From Polyangium sp. 6x1 (GTDB taxonomy: Bacteria > Myxococcota_A > Polyangia > Polyangiales > Polyangiaceae): 64,000 nucleotides of DNA. Positions 49,989 to 59,339 of this stretch are shown here, one piece after another. The stretch covers positions 37,664 through 101,663 of the forward strand of contig NZ_JARZHH010000042.1 of NCBI RefSeq assembly GCF_029946515.1, written 5' to 3'. The position numbers were made by a program, and so were the translations under genes. Each line of letters begins with the position of its first letter. The stretch's first letter is position 1. Below the pieces are notes generated by a model. That model was not told where the DNA came from and searched no databases. It worked only from the letters and a program-made list of their open reading frames with translations.

Positions 49989-52900
49989 TCAGCGGGGCGT
50001 GTTCGAGGCGCGCCGCGCGCGACGGAAGAGACCGCCGAGGCCGAGCGCGAGCGCCACCACGAGGGCGGACGCGCCAGGCGTTCGGCCCGATGCGCCGCAC
50101 CCGCCGAACGTGGTCGGATCGGACGGAGCGGCCCCGGGATCCGGATCCCCAGGCAGGATCACGGGCGGATCGACGTGCGTCACGTGGCCTTCGTCATCAA
50201 CGGAAGCATTCACCGAGGCCACGGCCGGGTTGCCCGCGGAGTCGAGGACGGAGACACGCAGCACGACCTTCTTGCCGAAGAGCGCGGGCGGCGGCGTGAC
50301 CGAGAGCTCGGCCTTGCCCGTGGGGCCGCCGAAGAGGCCTTCCCCGGCGACGAGCGCCTCCTCCTCGGCCGCGCCTGCCTCGTGCATCCGGACGAGCCAA
50401 TGGTCGAGCGCGAGGTCGTCCGTCGCTTCGAGGGCGAGGTGCAGGGCCGTGCCTTCGGCCGTCGCGGCGGCGTCGAGCGTGGGGGGTTTGCCGTCCGCGA
50501 CGACGACAGGCCGCGAAAAGACGTCCGGGCTCGCGCCGTTCGGGCCGATCGCGCGCACGGCGACGCGGTAGGGGCGATCGGCGAGCACGCCCGTGAGGTC
50601 GATCGAAATCGAGGTCCCCGCGGTGGACTTGTAGGCCGGGGACCAGAGGGGCTGGTCGTCCGGGCCGACGAGCGCGTATTCGTAGCTCTTCGCCTCGGCG
50701 ACGGGCGCGAACGCGACGTTCACCGACTCGCCGGGCTTCAAGACGTGCGGCGCATCGGGCGGCCCGTCGTCTGTCTCGCCAAACGAGACCCAGCTCGGCG
50801 AGAGGCAGCCGGGCACGTCGATGTGGTGGATGTAGCCGTCCGCGACGCCCACCAGGATCTCGTCCGCGCCGTCGCCGTCGGTGTCGCCCACGACGGGCTC
50901 GGCGACCGAGCCGCCGAGGAACTTCGACCAGCGTAGATCGAGGGTGCAGGCGTCGAGGGCATAGAGGTATCCGTCCGTCGAGCCGGTGAGAATGGCAGGG
51001 CCGCCCGGGCCGAGCGAGGCGACGGACGTCGTGTTCGAAAGCACGCCGGGGCGTTTTCCCGCCGCGTTCGCCGCGTCCACGGTCGGGAAGACGCCGCCGC
51101 CGGCGAGCGTGCGGGCGCCGAGGAGCGCGCCCGTCGCGCCGTCGAAGGCGCGCACCGTGGGCGAGAGGACGGCCGGCGTCACGAACCGCGCGGCATTGCC
51201 GCAGACGACGCGCGCGCCGGCCATTGTATTGACCTGCTCGGGGCACTCGGATTGCCACGCGGTGCCGAGGTCCGCCTGGAGGAGCCGCGGCGAGGACGCG
51301 CCCGCCTGGAGCAAAAGCTCGGGCCCGGGCCCGCCCTGGAACGAGGCGATCATGGGGAGCGAATACCACATGAAATTGCCCGGCGTCGTGGTGACGAGGC
51401 CCGTCGCCGCGTCGCGCGCGTTCAGGCCGTCGTTCATCGAGTACCACGCGTCCGTGCCGTCGCCGTCGAGGTCGCCGACGCCCGAACCGAAGAAGCCGCC
51501 GAACGGCAATGGTTCGCCCTGCCAAACGAGGCTCCCGGTGGCGAAATCGACCGCGGACTGGACGATCTGCACGCCCTCGATGCGCCAGTCGAGGCCGACA
51601 CGCGGGACAGCCTCGCCCTTCACGCGGAGCGGCAAGGGCGTGCCGTGCGGCGCGCCGGGGCCGAGGTCGACGGCGCCGAGGGAGGTACCATCCTGCGAGC
51701 GGCGCGCCACGAGGGCGGTCCCCTCCACGCCGACGACGGCCGTGCCGAGCGAATCGAGATCCACGATGCTCGCCATTTGCATGCCAGGCTGGAGGAAGCG
51801 CGGCAGCGGCGGGACGATGAGCGAGGCGAAGCGCGCGTCGCCGACGTACAGGCCGAGCGGCGAGCCCGGCAGGACCACGAACGGCCCGAGGTCGTCCTTG
51901 CCGACGAGCGGCCCGCCCACCGCGCCCGAGCTCGGCTGAAGGCCGCCGCCGACGAGCGAGCCCGTCGCCTTGCCGCCCCAGAACACGATGCCGTTCGTCC
52001 CTTGCAACGTTTGTCCGAGCACCACGATCGTGCCCGCGGTCGTGCCGACGGCGACCTGCGGATAAGGCCGCGTGGAGAAATCGGCCCCGAAGACGCCGGT
52101 CACGTCGCCGACGAGCGGCACATGCTCGCCGACCTTCTTCGCGCCGGCCGCGTCGAACACGAGGGCCTGGATGTCCCGGAAGGTGCTCGGTTTTTCGAGG
52201 GACGTGTAGGGCAGATCGGATTTCGGCCGGCCGACGAGCAGCGCCGGGGTTTGTCCAGGCCGCGGGAGCACGGCGAGGCGATGATCGAGCGGGCCCCTCT
52301 GCGCGCGCGCCGGGTCGGGCATCGAATGGGCGCGCACCTCGGGGATCGGGCCGGCCAGGGCCGTGAGGGCATTGCCGTCGAAATGGTGGACCGAGAGGCC
52401 CGCGGCGGTCGCCGTGACGAGCTCCGCGCCGGCCCCAGCGCCGAGATCGGCCGCGCCTTCGAAGCGCGCGCCCGGGAGCACGGCGACGGTCGCGCCCGCC
52501 GCGCCCTTCAGGATCTCCGTGGTGAACGGGGACGAGGGGGTCGCGCGGTGCGAAAACACGAGCTCGTCCGTGCCGTCGCCGTCGAGGTCCTTGGCGACGT
52601 CGGCGAGCATGACCATTTCGGCGTCGTATCCGGCCGTGTTGCGCTGGAAGAGGAGCGCTCCGGCCTTCGTCTGCGGATCGACCTTGAACACCGTGAGCCC
52701 CGGCGGACCGACCTTCGCCGCGACCTGGCCGTGCGGCTGCACGACGACGAGCTCCTTGCCGGGCAAACCGTCGATCTCGGCCGCGATCGCGTACGCCTGC
52801 GAAAAAGGTTTTTCCTGGGCGCCGACGGGCACGCCGAGCGTGGTGACGGCCTGACCGTCCTTGCCGCTCACGATCACGATCTCGGCGGGCGACGTGAGCA

Positions 52901-53591
52901 CGATCTCGGGCAAACCGTCGTCGTCGAGGTCGACGATCGTGTCCGTGCCCGCGTGCGAAGGCGGCGGCGACGCATTCGCCGGGCGCATCCAGAGCGCGGT
53001 CGCCGCGCCGAACCCGCCGGCGAACGAGAACGCGCCGGCCGTCATCGTGCCGGGCGTCGCGCAGCTCGTGCATTCGTCGATGTAGACGTCAGGCAAACCA
53101 TTGCCGTCGAGATCGGTCACGCGGACAGACGCAGGCGCGCGGAACTCGCCGAGGGGCGAGCTCCAGCGGACCGTGCCCGTCGCGCCGTCGAGGACGTGCA
53201 CGCGCGTCTCGGTGCGGACCACGACCTCGCTCTTGCCGTCGCCGTCGACGTCGGCGAAGGCCTCGACGACGCCGACGCCGAGGATGTCGCTCTTCCACAG
53301 GGTCGCCTGCGACACGCCGTGCTTGGCGACGAACCGCCCGCCGACGGCCACCACGAACTGCGAAGCGTCCCCGAGGCCGAAGCGCGCGAGGCGGCCCGTC
53401 GGGCGGCCGCCCATGTACGCGCGCCACGTGACGACGGGCTCGACCACCGGCACGGATCCCCCCGAGGCGCCCGTGCGCGCGGCGTCGTGACGCGCGACGG
53501 GCCAGGTGTCGGCTTCGGCGCGGCCCGGCGAGAGCCCTCCCGCGAGAACCACGAGCGCACCGAGCAAAGCAGCACGAGACGAGCAGCGCAT
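49989..53591 (-). CDS. FG-GAP/VCBS repeat surface protein with MYXO-CTERM tail
   Basis: A 1200-residue exported protein. The signal peptide (ALLGALVVLAGGLSPGRAEA) is followed by blades with calcium-binding DxDxDG motifs (DVDGDGKSE, DLDGNGLPD, DLDDDGLPE, DLDGDGTDE, DTDGDGADE), the pattern of integrin-alpha-like beta propellers. Near the C-terminus are a fibronectin-III-like stretch and an Ig-like domain (DKPPTLDAAATAE-like region). The end is a sorting tail: GGCG, a helix (ASALVVALALGLGGLF) and RRARR, as in MYXO-CTERM proteins anchored by myxosortase. ATG 53591 follows AGGGAGG. Stands alone, ends near the GH16 start. Confidence 0.85.
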   Translation of the reverse strand: MRCSSRAALLGALVVLAGGLSPGRAEADTWPVARHDAARTGASGGSVPVVEPVVTWRAYMGGRPTGRLARFGLGDASQFVVAVGGRFVAKHGVSQATLWKSDILGVGVVEAFADVDGDGKSEVVVRTETRVHVLDGATGTVRWSSPLGEFRAPASVRVTDLDGNGLPDVYIDECTSCATPGTMTAGAFSFAGGFGAATALWMRPANASPPPSHAGTDTIVDLDDDGLPEIVLTSPAEIVIVSGKDGQAVTTLGVPVGAQEKPFSQAYAIAAEIDGLPGKELVVVQPHGQVAAKVGPPGLTVFKVDPQTKAGALLFQRNTAGYDAEMVMLADVAKDLDGDGTDELVFSHRATPSSPFTTEILKGAAGATVAVLPGARFEGAADLGAGAGAELVTATAAGLSVHHFDGNALTALAGPIPEVRAHSMPDPARAQRGPLDHRLAVLPRPGQTPALLVGRPKSDLPYTSLEKPSTFRDIQALVFDAAGAKKVGEHVPLVGDVTGVFGADFSTRPYPQVAVGTTAGTIVVLGQTLQGTNGIVFWGGKATGSLVGGGLQPSSGAVGGPLVGKDDLGPFVVLPGSPLGLYVGDARFASLIVPPLPRFLQPGMQMASIVDLDSLGTAVVGVEGTALVARRSQDGTSLGAVDLGPGAPHGTPLPLRVKGEAVPRVGLDWRIEGVQIVQSAVDFATGSLVWQGEPLPFGGFFGSGVGDLDGDGTDAWYSMNDGLNARDAATGLVTTTPGNFMWYSLPMIASFQGGPGPELLLQAGASSPRLLQADLGTAWQSECPEQVNTMAGARVVCGNAARFVTPAVLSPTVRAFDGATGALLGARTLAGGGVFPTVDAANAAGKRPGVLSNTTSVASLGPGGPAILTGSTDGYLYALDACTLDLRWSKFLGGSVAEPVVGDTDGDGADEILVGVADGYIHHIDVPGCLSPSWVSFGETDDGPPDAPHVLKPGESVNVAFAPVAEAKSYEYALVGPDDQPLWSPAYKSTAGTSISIDLTGVLADRPYRVAVRAIGPNGASPDVFSRPVVVADGKPPTLDAAATAEGTALHLALEATDDLALDHWLVRMHEAGAAEEEALVAGEGLFGGPTGKAELSVTPPPALFGKKVVLRVSVLDSAGNPAVASVNASVDDEGHVTHVDPPVILPGDPDPGAAPSDPTTFGGCGASGRTPGASALVVALALGLGGLFRRARRASNTPR

Positions 53592-53738
53592 GACGCCTCC
53601 CTTCGGAATCCCCAGCATTGCTGGGCCTTGGTTGTTTGGCGGGCCTTCCACATTCAAGCGCGCCGCGCGGAGCTTGGGGGCGAGCTCGGGTGCAACGCGC
53701 ACTTCAACGCGGCGGGGCTCCGTGCTAGGCAGTCGCGC

Positions 53739-54737
53739 GTGCCGTTTTCGCGCATCCTCGGCCAGGACGAGGCCATCCGGACCCTCGTGCGGGCCCTCGA
53801 GAGCGGGCGCGTCCACCACGCCTACCGCTTCGAGGGGCCCGACGGCGTGGGCAAGGAGATGGCCGCCTTCGCGCTGGCGCAGGCGCTCGTGTGCACCGGC
53901 GGCGACAAGCTCGGCTGCGGCAAATGCGACGCCTGCCAGCGCGCGGTGACGCTCGGGACCGAGCGCCCCGAGGTGCCGAAGCACCCGGACGTGATCCTCG
54001 TCGAGAAGGGCCTCTACCCGCCGGCGACGCTCGACAAGAAGACCGAGGAGGTGCAGGGCATCTCGGTCGAGCAGGTGCGGCGCATCGTGCTGCCCCACGC
54101 GTCCTACCCGCCCCACGAAGGACGCGCGCGGCTCTTCATCATCCGCAGGGCCGAGGAGATCACGCCCTCGGCCGCGAACGCGCTCCTGAAGACGCTGGAG
54201 GAGCCGCGGCAAGGCACGCACTTCGTGCTGCTCACGTCGCGGCCGGATCGCATGCTCGACACGATCCGATCGCGCACGCTGAAGATCCGCTTCGGGCCGC
54301 TCTCGGACGCCGTGCTGCACAAGATCCTCGACGCGAACGGGATGCCGGCGGGAAAGCAGGACCTCGCGATCGAGCTCGCCGCAGGCAGCGCGTCGGCGGC
54401 GCTCGATCTCGCGGACGCCGAGCGTACGGCGGCGCGTGACGAGTTCGTCACGTCGATGCTCTCGGCCGTGGCGGCGCCCGATCTCGGGCCCGCCGTGGCG
54501 CTCGCGGAGGCGCTCGACACGAAGGACAAGGAGCGGCTGCGCGACGACCTGCGCGCCCTCGGCGCGGCGCTCGCGCGTTCGTCGCGTGGCCGCGCGGCGA
54601 GTGATCCGCGCGCGTCGGTGATCGACGCCCGGCGCTACGAGTTCGTGCTGCGCACGATCGGCTACCTCGAGCGCAACGCCTCGCCGAACCTGTCGATCAT
54701 CCAGCTCGTGTCGGAGCTGCGCGACGCGATGCCTTGA
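53739..54737 (+). CDS. holB: DNA polymerase III delta-prime subunit (HolB-like)
   Basis: A 332-residue clamp-loader subunit. The AAA+ core has a Walker A-like loop (FEGPDGVGKEMAA), zinc module Cys (CGKCDACQ), ILVEKG, the sensor region IRRAEEITPSAANALLKTLE, split here as RAEEITPSAANALLKTLE, and the SRC-like element TIRSRTLKI. GTG 53739 gives the start VPFSRILGQDEAI, typical of HolB; upstream open frame is antisense to the FG-GAP gene. Its stop abuts the stop of a convergent gene (no spacer). Confidence 0.9.
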   Translation: MPFSRILGQDEAIRTLVRALESGRVHHAYRFEGPDGVGKEMAAFALAQALVCTGGDKLGCGKCDACQRAVTLGTERPEVPKHPDVILVEKGLYPPATLDKKTEEVQGISVEQVRRIVLPHASYPPHEGRARLFIIRRAEEITPSAANALLKTLEEPRQGTHFVLLTSRPDRMLDTIRSRTLKIRFGPLSDAVLHKILDANGMPAGKQDLAIELAAGSASAALDLADAERTAARDEFVTSMLSAVAAPDLGPAVALAEALDTKDKERLRDDLRALGAALARSSRGRAASDPRASVIDARRYEFVLRTIGYLERNASPNLSIIQLVSELRDAMP

Positions 54738-55367
54738 TCAGCTCTCGGCGTCGCCGCGGCCCATGCGGTCGTACTCGCTCTCGTCGAGGCGGCGACCGGC
54801 CCACGCGAGCGCCTTGCCTTCGCTCGTGACGACGAGCGCGACCTCGCGGCCGCCGGCCTCGTACACGGCGAGGATGCCCGACGGGCCGACCGTCGGCGCG
54901 CCCTGGCCGAGCCGCTCGAACGTCACGGGCAAGCGGCTCCTGCGCTGCATGGCCATGCCCCGGATCTCCAGCGTCCCGGGCGGCTCGGGCGGGCTGTCGA
55001 CCGCCTCGGGGCTGAGCCAGAGGATCACGCGCGAAGCGGCCGGGACGAGCGCCACGACGTGATGCGCGAGGCCCTCCGGCGCCACGAAGATCACCGCGGC
55101 GAGCGCCTGCTCCCGCGCCACGATCGCGCCCGCGAGCCAGCGCTCGTCGCCCTCCGCGGAGACGACGTCGCCGAGCGCGAGCCCGAGCCCCGCGAGCGGA
55201 TCGGCCGGCGCAGGCGCTTTCAGCTCGCGCGGCTTTTTCTTGTCTCCTTGCAGCTTGCTCTCGTCCGGCGCATCGACCTCGCCGCGCGCGCTCTCGCGAC
55301 GCCGGCTCGCGAGGTAGCCGAGGGACGCGGCCACGGCGGCCGTGACGGCGATCGCGACGAGGCTCAT
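54738..55367 (-). CDS. hypothetical membrane-anchored protein
   Basis: A 209-residue protein with an N-terminal hydrophobic helix ([19 protein letters not shown]) followed by a basic stretch and a Lys-rich linker ([11 protein letters not shown]), then a beta-rich domain ([48 protein letters not shown]). I do not recognise the family; the beta domain could be a small phospholipid- or peptide-binding fold. ATG 55367 follows GGAGG by 5 bases and overlaps the thiE stop by 4 bases, so it is translationally coupled to thiE. It ends exactly at the holB stop. Confidence 0.7.
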   Translation of the reverse strand: MSLVAIAVTAAVAASLGYLASRRRESARGEVDAPDESKLQGDKKKPRELKAPAPADPLAGLGLALGDVVSAEGDERWLAGAIVAREQALAAVIFVAPEGLAHHVVALVPAASRVILWLSPEAVDSPPEPPGTLEIRGMAMQRRSRLPVTFERLGQGAPTVGPSGILAVYEAGGREVALVVTSEGKALAWAGRRLDESEYDRMGRGDAES

Positions 55368-56062
55368 GGCGCCTCCGTTCGGGGCGTCGCGCCGGCGATC
55401 GCCTCGTGCAGCGTCCGCGCGCGCCCCGTCACCTCGGCGAGGCCCGCGTCCCCGCTCGCGAGCGGGAGCAGTGCGCCGATGACCGCCGCGGCGTCGACGA
55501 CCGCGCCGACCGCGGCCGCGTTCTCCAGCGTGATCCCGCCGATCGCCACGAGCGGACGGGCATACCCGAGCGAGCGCGCGTGCGCCGCGAGGATCGCGAG
55601 GCGCGAGAGGCCGATCGGAGGCTCGGCGTCGTCTTTGTTTTGTGTCCCAAAGACCGGACCGATCCCGAGGTAGTCCGCGCCTTCGGCGACGCCGGCGTCG
55701 ATCTGCGCCTCGTCGTAGGTCGAGAGGCCCACCCCGAACGTGCTGCCCGTCCGCGCCGCGAGCGCGCGCACGAGCGGCACGGGCAGATCGCTTTGACCCA
55801 CGTGGATCCCCGGACAACCCGTGAGCACCGCGAGATCGGGCCGGTCGTTCGCATAGAGCGGGACGCCGGCGCGCGCGGCGAGCTTCGTGAGATCGGCGAG
55901 GAGCGCGAGCGTCCGCCGCACGCCCGAGGCCTTGTCGCGGAGCTGGAGCGCGGCGGGGCGGGCGGCGAGCACGGCCTCGGCGAAGGCGACGGCGTCGATT
56001 CCGCGCCGGTCGAGCGCGGCGGTGTCCACGATGGCGTACAGACCTCGCATGCGGGCGCTCAT
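55364..56062 (-). CDS. thiE: thiamine-phosphate synthase
   Basis: A 232-residue TIM-barrel enzyme that joins the thiazole phosphate and pyrimidine diphosphate halves of thiamine. Family motifs are [19 protein letters not shown] (pyrimidine site Lys/Arg region), [41 protein letters not shown] and VAIGGIT. Slightly longer than average at the N-terminus; the ATG could also be 56050. It is divergent from a secreted-protein gene and overlaps the gene downstream. No TPP riboswitch was recognised in the 72-base upstream gap. Confidence 0.93.
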   Translation of the reverse strand: MSARMRGLYAIVDTAALDRRGIDAVAFAEAVLAARPAALQLRDKASGVRRTLALLADLTKLAARAGVPLYANDRPDLAVLTGCPGIHVGQSDLPVPLVRALAARTGSTFGVGLSTYDEAQIDAGVAEGADYLGIGPVFGTQNKDDAEPPIGLSRLAILAAHARSLGYARPLVAIGGITLENAAAVGAVVDAAAVIGALLPLASGDAGLAEVTGRARTLHEAIAGATPRTEAP

Positions 56063-56134
56063 TTGTACGCTAAGGTTGACGCCCTCGGAAGGAAAGCGGA
56101 AAGCCGCCTCTCGACCGACTCCGGAGCTTTCGTG

Positions 56135-57370
56135 ATGCGATCCTCGCGCGCTTCCCTCCTCGCCTCGCTGTTCTGCCTCTCGAGCCTCGTCTCGCCGAGC
56201 GCCCACGCCGCGCCACCGGCCAAGCCCGCGAAGGCCCAGAAAGCGCCGGAGCCGCCGCCGCTCCCACCCGCGCAAGCGCGCCTCTGGATCGTCGCGCCGA
56301 CGATGGCAGGGCCGTGGACGATGCGGATCGACAACGAGGGCAAGGTCCCTCTGCGCGTGCCCGCCGATCCAAGGCTGCTCCGGTTCGAGATCGAGGTGGA
56401 AGGCGAGAAGAAGCCCACGACGTGCGAGCTGCCGAAGTCGCTCCGGCCGTCGAGCTACCCCGAGAGCCGCGCGCTCCTGCTCGGCCCGGGGCAGTCGTAC
56501 GTCGAGCCCTTCGATCCGAAGCTCTTCTGCTTCGGCAAGGCCGCGGCGGCGCTCCGGCCGGGCGTCACGTTGCACGCGAAATTCGGCTGGGATCCGCCGA
56601 AAAAAGGCACGAAGAAGCCGCCCGAGCCGCCCTTCGCCGCCGAGAGCACCGAGCGCGAGCCGACGGTCGCGTCCGAGCCGCAGATCCTCGCCCCCGCGAT
56701 CGTGCTCGGCGAGAGCCCGCCTTCCCTGCCGCCTGCGCCGGCCGCGAATGCGAACGGGAGCGTGACGAAGCCCTCGGACGGCAAGCCCGCCGCGCCCGCG
56801 CCGATCGTCGACGAGCGCGCCGGGAAGCTCGAAATCTCGGCCGACGCGTTCAAGGACGTCGCCGCGCCGAACGGGGTCTCGCTGACGGTGACCGCGAAAA
56901 ACGCGGGGCTCCGGCCGATCTTCGTGGCGCTCCGGCCGTGGATGTTCTCGTTCCGCGTCGACGGGCCGTACGGGCACACGAAGAGCTGCCTCGGCGATCC
57001 GCCGCGCGGGCTGCCGAAGGACGCGTTCCGGACGTTGAAGCCCGGCGCCACGACGTCGTTCACCATCCTGCTGCACGAGGTTTGCCCGCGCGGCACGTTC
57101 CCGCGCCCGGGCCTCTACCGCGTGACCACCACGCTGAACGCCGGCGAGACCACCGAGGGCGCCGAGGCCTACACGGCCGACGTCTCCACGCAGACGCCCA
57201 CGCTCCTGCGGCTCGCGTCCGCGCCCGAGCCCTTCTTCCCCGAGCCGCCCAAGGCCCTGCCCCCGCCGCCTCCGCCGCCCGCGGATACGTCCGCGTCCCC
57301 CGATGCCGCGCCGTCCCCCGACGCGTCGCCGTCCCCTGCGCCTTCGTCGCCGGCTCCGGCCGGCCAATAA
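56135..57370 (+). CDS. secreted protein with two similar beta domains and Pro-rich tail
   Basis: A 411-residue protein with a signal peptide ([19 protein letters not shown]) and a Lys/Pro-rich segment. Two domains of similar layout follow (about 45-165 and 220-360): each has a strand pair, a RYxEG or RPxEPF-like element ([27 protein letters not shown]) and a Cys. The tail is Ala/Pro/Ser-rich ([11 protein letters not shown]). No catalytic motif recognised; it looks like a periplasmic or surface binding protein. ATG 56135 follows GGAG. A hairpin separates it from the convergent cytochrome operon. Confidence 0.72.
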   Translation: MRSSRASLLASLFCLSSLVSPSAHAAPPAKPAKAQKAPEPPPLPPAQARLWIVAPTMAGPWTMRIDNEGKVPLRVPADPRLLRFEIEVEGEKKPTTCELPKSLRPSSYPESRALLLGPGQSYVEPFDPKLFCFGKAAAALRPGVTLHAKFGWDPPKKGTKKPPEPPFAAESTEREPTVASEPQILAPAIVLGESPPSLPPAPAANANGSVTKPSDGKPAAPAPIVDERAGKLEISADAFKDVAAPNGVSLTVTAKNAGLRPIFVALRPWMFSFRVDGPYGHTKSCLGDPPRGLPKDAFRTLKPGATTSFTILLHEVCPRGTFPRPGLYRVTTTLNAGETTEGAEAYTADVSTQTPTLLRLASAPEPFFPEPPKALPPPPPPPADTSASPDAAPSPDASPSPAPSSPAPAGQ

Positions 57371-57384
57371 AACGAACCCCCCCG

Positions 57385-57403
57385 CTCGGCCCCCCCGGCC
57401 GAG
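57385..57403. terminator. hairpin between convergent genes
   Basis: CTCGGCC (57385-57391) pairs with GGCCGAG (57397-57403) around five C. It lies between the stop of the secreted-protein gene (57370) and the stop of the minus-strand monoheme gene (57407). No T run, so it could serve both directions or neither. Confidence 0.45.
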
Positions 57404-57406
57404 GTG

Positions 57407-58003
57407 TTACTTGTTCACGGGGATGCGGATCACGAGGCCGCCCATGATCTCGCCTTCCTTGAAGTCCTTGCGCGGGCTGTCGGCGTGCTCGTTGTGGCAA
57501 TTCGCGCACGCGGCGGCGACGGCCTTGTCCGGATAAACCGCGGTGAAATAGGTCTTGTCCGCGATTTTTTCCTCCGTGTAGTAGTTCTTGCCCGGGTTCT
57601 CCGCGACGAACTTGAGGCCCGCCTTCTCGGCGTCCGTCTTCGCCTTGTTCTGCTGGTTGATCGGCCACTGCGAGAGGAGCGCGTACGAGAAGCTCGAGTT
57701 CGTCTTCTGCGCGTGCTCGGCCCCCATGCGCAGCATCTGCGCCGGCAAGGGGAGCGTCTTCTCCTCCTTGAACCGCTCGGTCGCCTTGATCGCGTTCTCC
57801 TTCACGAGGCGATCGACGACCTGGCCCGCGTAGGTCGCGCGATCGGCCGAGATGACGGCGTAGAGCGCGTCCGCCATCTGCTGCGGCTGGATGCCCGCCG
57901 CCGCCCCGCCACCACCCTGGCTACCGCAGCCGAACGCCGTCACGCCGGCGAGGACCACGGCGCCGCACAACATCGCGACCGCCTTCGACTGTCCCATCTT
58001 CAC
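57407..58003 (-). CDS. Tll0287-like monoheme c-type lipoprotein
   Basis: A 198-residue protein with signal peptide and lipobox (VTAFGC, about residue 26). The rest matches the Tll0287-like/DUF3365 fold, a PAS-like heme c domain: SFSYALLSQWPINQQNK, NPGKNYYTEE, AVYPDKAVAAACANCHNEH with one CxxCH, and a closing GGLVIRIPV. This fold binds heme and acts as a redox or gas sensor in some bacteria. GTG 58003 follows AAGGAG by 8 bases. It is the last gene of a three-gene redox operon. Confidence 0.88.
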   Translation of the reverse strand: MKMGQSKAVAMLCGAVVLAGVTAFGCGSQGGGGAAAGIQPQQMADALYAVISADRATYAGQVVDRLVKENAIKATERFKEEKTLPLPAQMLRMGAEHAQKTNSSFSYALLSQWPINQQNKAKTDAEKAGLKFVAENPGKNYYTEEKIADKTYFTAVYPDKAVAAACANCHNEHADSPRKDFKEGEIMGGLVIRIPVNK

Positions 58004-58019
58004 GTCGTCTTCTCCTTGC

Positions 58020-59324
58020 TCAGCGCTTCCCCTGCGCTGCGCGCTTCTCGACCATGTCCACGCTCGCCACGTGTTTCTTCGGGCGACCGGCGAAGTTGTG
58101 CCGGACGAGCTCCGGGTCCGCGACCGCGTCGAGCGAAAACGCCACGCCGTGGCAGCTCGCGCAGACGTTGCGGACCATCTTCTCGCTCGGCCTCAAGTTG
58201 TCGTTCTGGTTGTGTTGCACCACGACGGCTGCGCCTTCCGACGGCTTCTCGCGTGGCATGTGGCACGTTGCACACGATACACCCGTCCCGGGCGACGCCG
58301 TGCGGTTTATCTCGGCCTCCCACAGCTTGAAGTGCGGCGACCGCTGGTACGACCGGCTGTGTTCGTCGTCGTGGCATCCGAGGCACGAGTCCACGGCCGC
58401 CTTACGCGCGTTCACCGAGTGCCCGCCGTGACAGCTCTCACAGCCGACCTCGAGGCCCTTGGCCTCGGGCCGCATCGGCAAGCGCGCAAGCGCCGGGCTC
58501 ATCGGGCCGAGGCCGGCCGCGACGCGCATTCCGTGCTTTCCCTGGCCAAACCCCTTGTTTTGTTCCGCGTGGCAGCCCGCGCAGATCGTGAGCGGGGGTT
58601 TGTCCACCCAGGCCATGCCCTGCGTTCCGCCGTGACAACCCGAGCAGTTGATGCCCGCGCGCGCGTGCGCCGACTCCTCCCACTCCGAGACGAGCGCCGC
58701 CGAGAACGCCACCGTGCGCGGCGCGTCCTGCTGATTCGCGGCGAGCGACTTCGGCCCCTTCGCGACCATCGCGACCCCGCGCGGCAAGACCTTCGCCGAC
58801 GCGAGGAGGACGGGCTCGCCGAGGTGCTTCTTCAGGTAATCTTCCCAGAGCCCGCGGTTGTCGTGGTAGTTGTGGCAGCCCGCGTCGCTGCACGTCGTAA
58901 ACGACATCCCGGCGTGGCTCGGTCGCTCGGTGCCGACGTCGCTGTGGCACGTGACGCAGAAATCCACGGGGAGCGAGTAGCCCTCGCGGTGCGTCCCCTC
59001 GGGCCAGTGCTCGACGTGGCAGGTGACGCAGCGGCGCGCGTCGATCTTTTCGAGGTTGCCGGCGTTGCGCGGGTCGTTGAACTTCGACGCGGGGTGCGAG
59101 TCGGCCGCGGTGCGCTGTTCGCCGTGGCAATTCGTGCAAGCGTCGTCTTTGACGCCGCCGAACGGCGTGTGGCAGGACGCACACGCCATTTCGATTTGAT
59201 GGTGCCCGTGCGAGGTCTGGTCCGGCAAATAGAGCGTCTGGTCGGACGTGAACCGGAACGCCCCGAACCCGCCCACGAGCCCCGTGAGCAGGAGCCAGGC
59301 CAATATCGAGGTACGCGTGCTCAT
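58020..59324 (-). CDS. multiheme cytochrome c
   Basis: A 434-residue protein with an uncleaved or signal-anchor N-terminal helix (ILAWLLLTGLVGGFGAF) and at least ten CxxCH sites (CASCH, CTNCH, CVTCH twice, CSGCH, CAGCH, CESCH, CLGCH, CATCH, CASCH) plus one CSDAGCH, a CX4CH that may bind an eleventh heme. Scattered extra His are likely distal ligands. It should sit on the periplasmic side and carry electrons between the membrane flavoprotein fusion upstream and another acceptor. It lies 15 bases after the fusion gene and 16 bases before the Tll0287-like gene. Confidence 0.92.
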   Translation of the reverse strand: MSTRTSILAWLLLTGLVGGFGAFRFTSDQTLYLPDQTSHGHHQIEMACASCHTPFGGVKDDACTNCHGEQRTAADSHPASKFNDPRNAGNLEKIDARRCVTCHVEHWPEGTHREGYSLPVDFCVTCHSDVGTERPSHAGMSFTTCSDAGCHNYHDNRGLWEDYLKKHLGEPVLLASAKVLPRGVAMVAKGPKSLAANQQDAPRTVAFSAALVSEWEESAHARAGINCSGCHGGTQGMAWVDKPPLTICAGCHAEQNKGFGQGKHGMRVAAGLGPMSPALARLPMRPEAKGLEVGCESCHGGHSVNARKAAVDSCLGCHDDEHSRSYQRSPHFKLWEAEINRTASPGTGVSCATCHMPREKPSEGAAVVVQHNQNDNLRPSEKMVRNVCASCHGVAFSLDAVADPELVRHNFAGRPKKHVASVDMVEKRAAQGKR

Positions 59325-59339
59325 CAGCAGGCCCGCCTC

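Noticed and set aside
53592..54320. A 243-residue N-terminal extension of the FG-GAP protein
   Set aside because: It is antisense to holB and lies upstream of a strong ribosome site and signal peptide at 53591.
56063..56134. A TPP riboswitch upstream of thiE
   Set aside because: The 72-base gap is too short and lacks the CUGAGA and ACCUGA elements.
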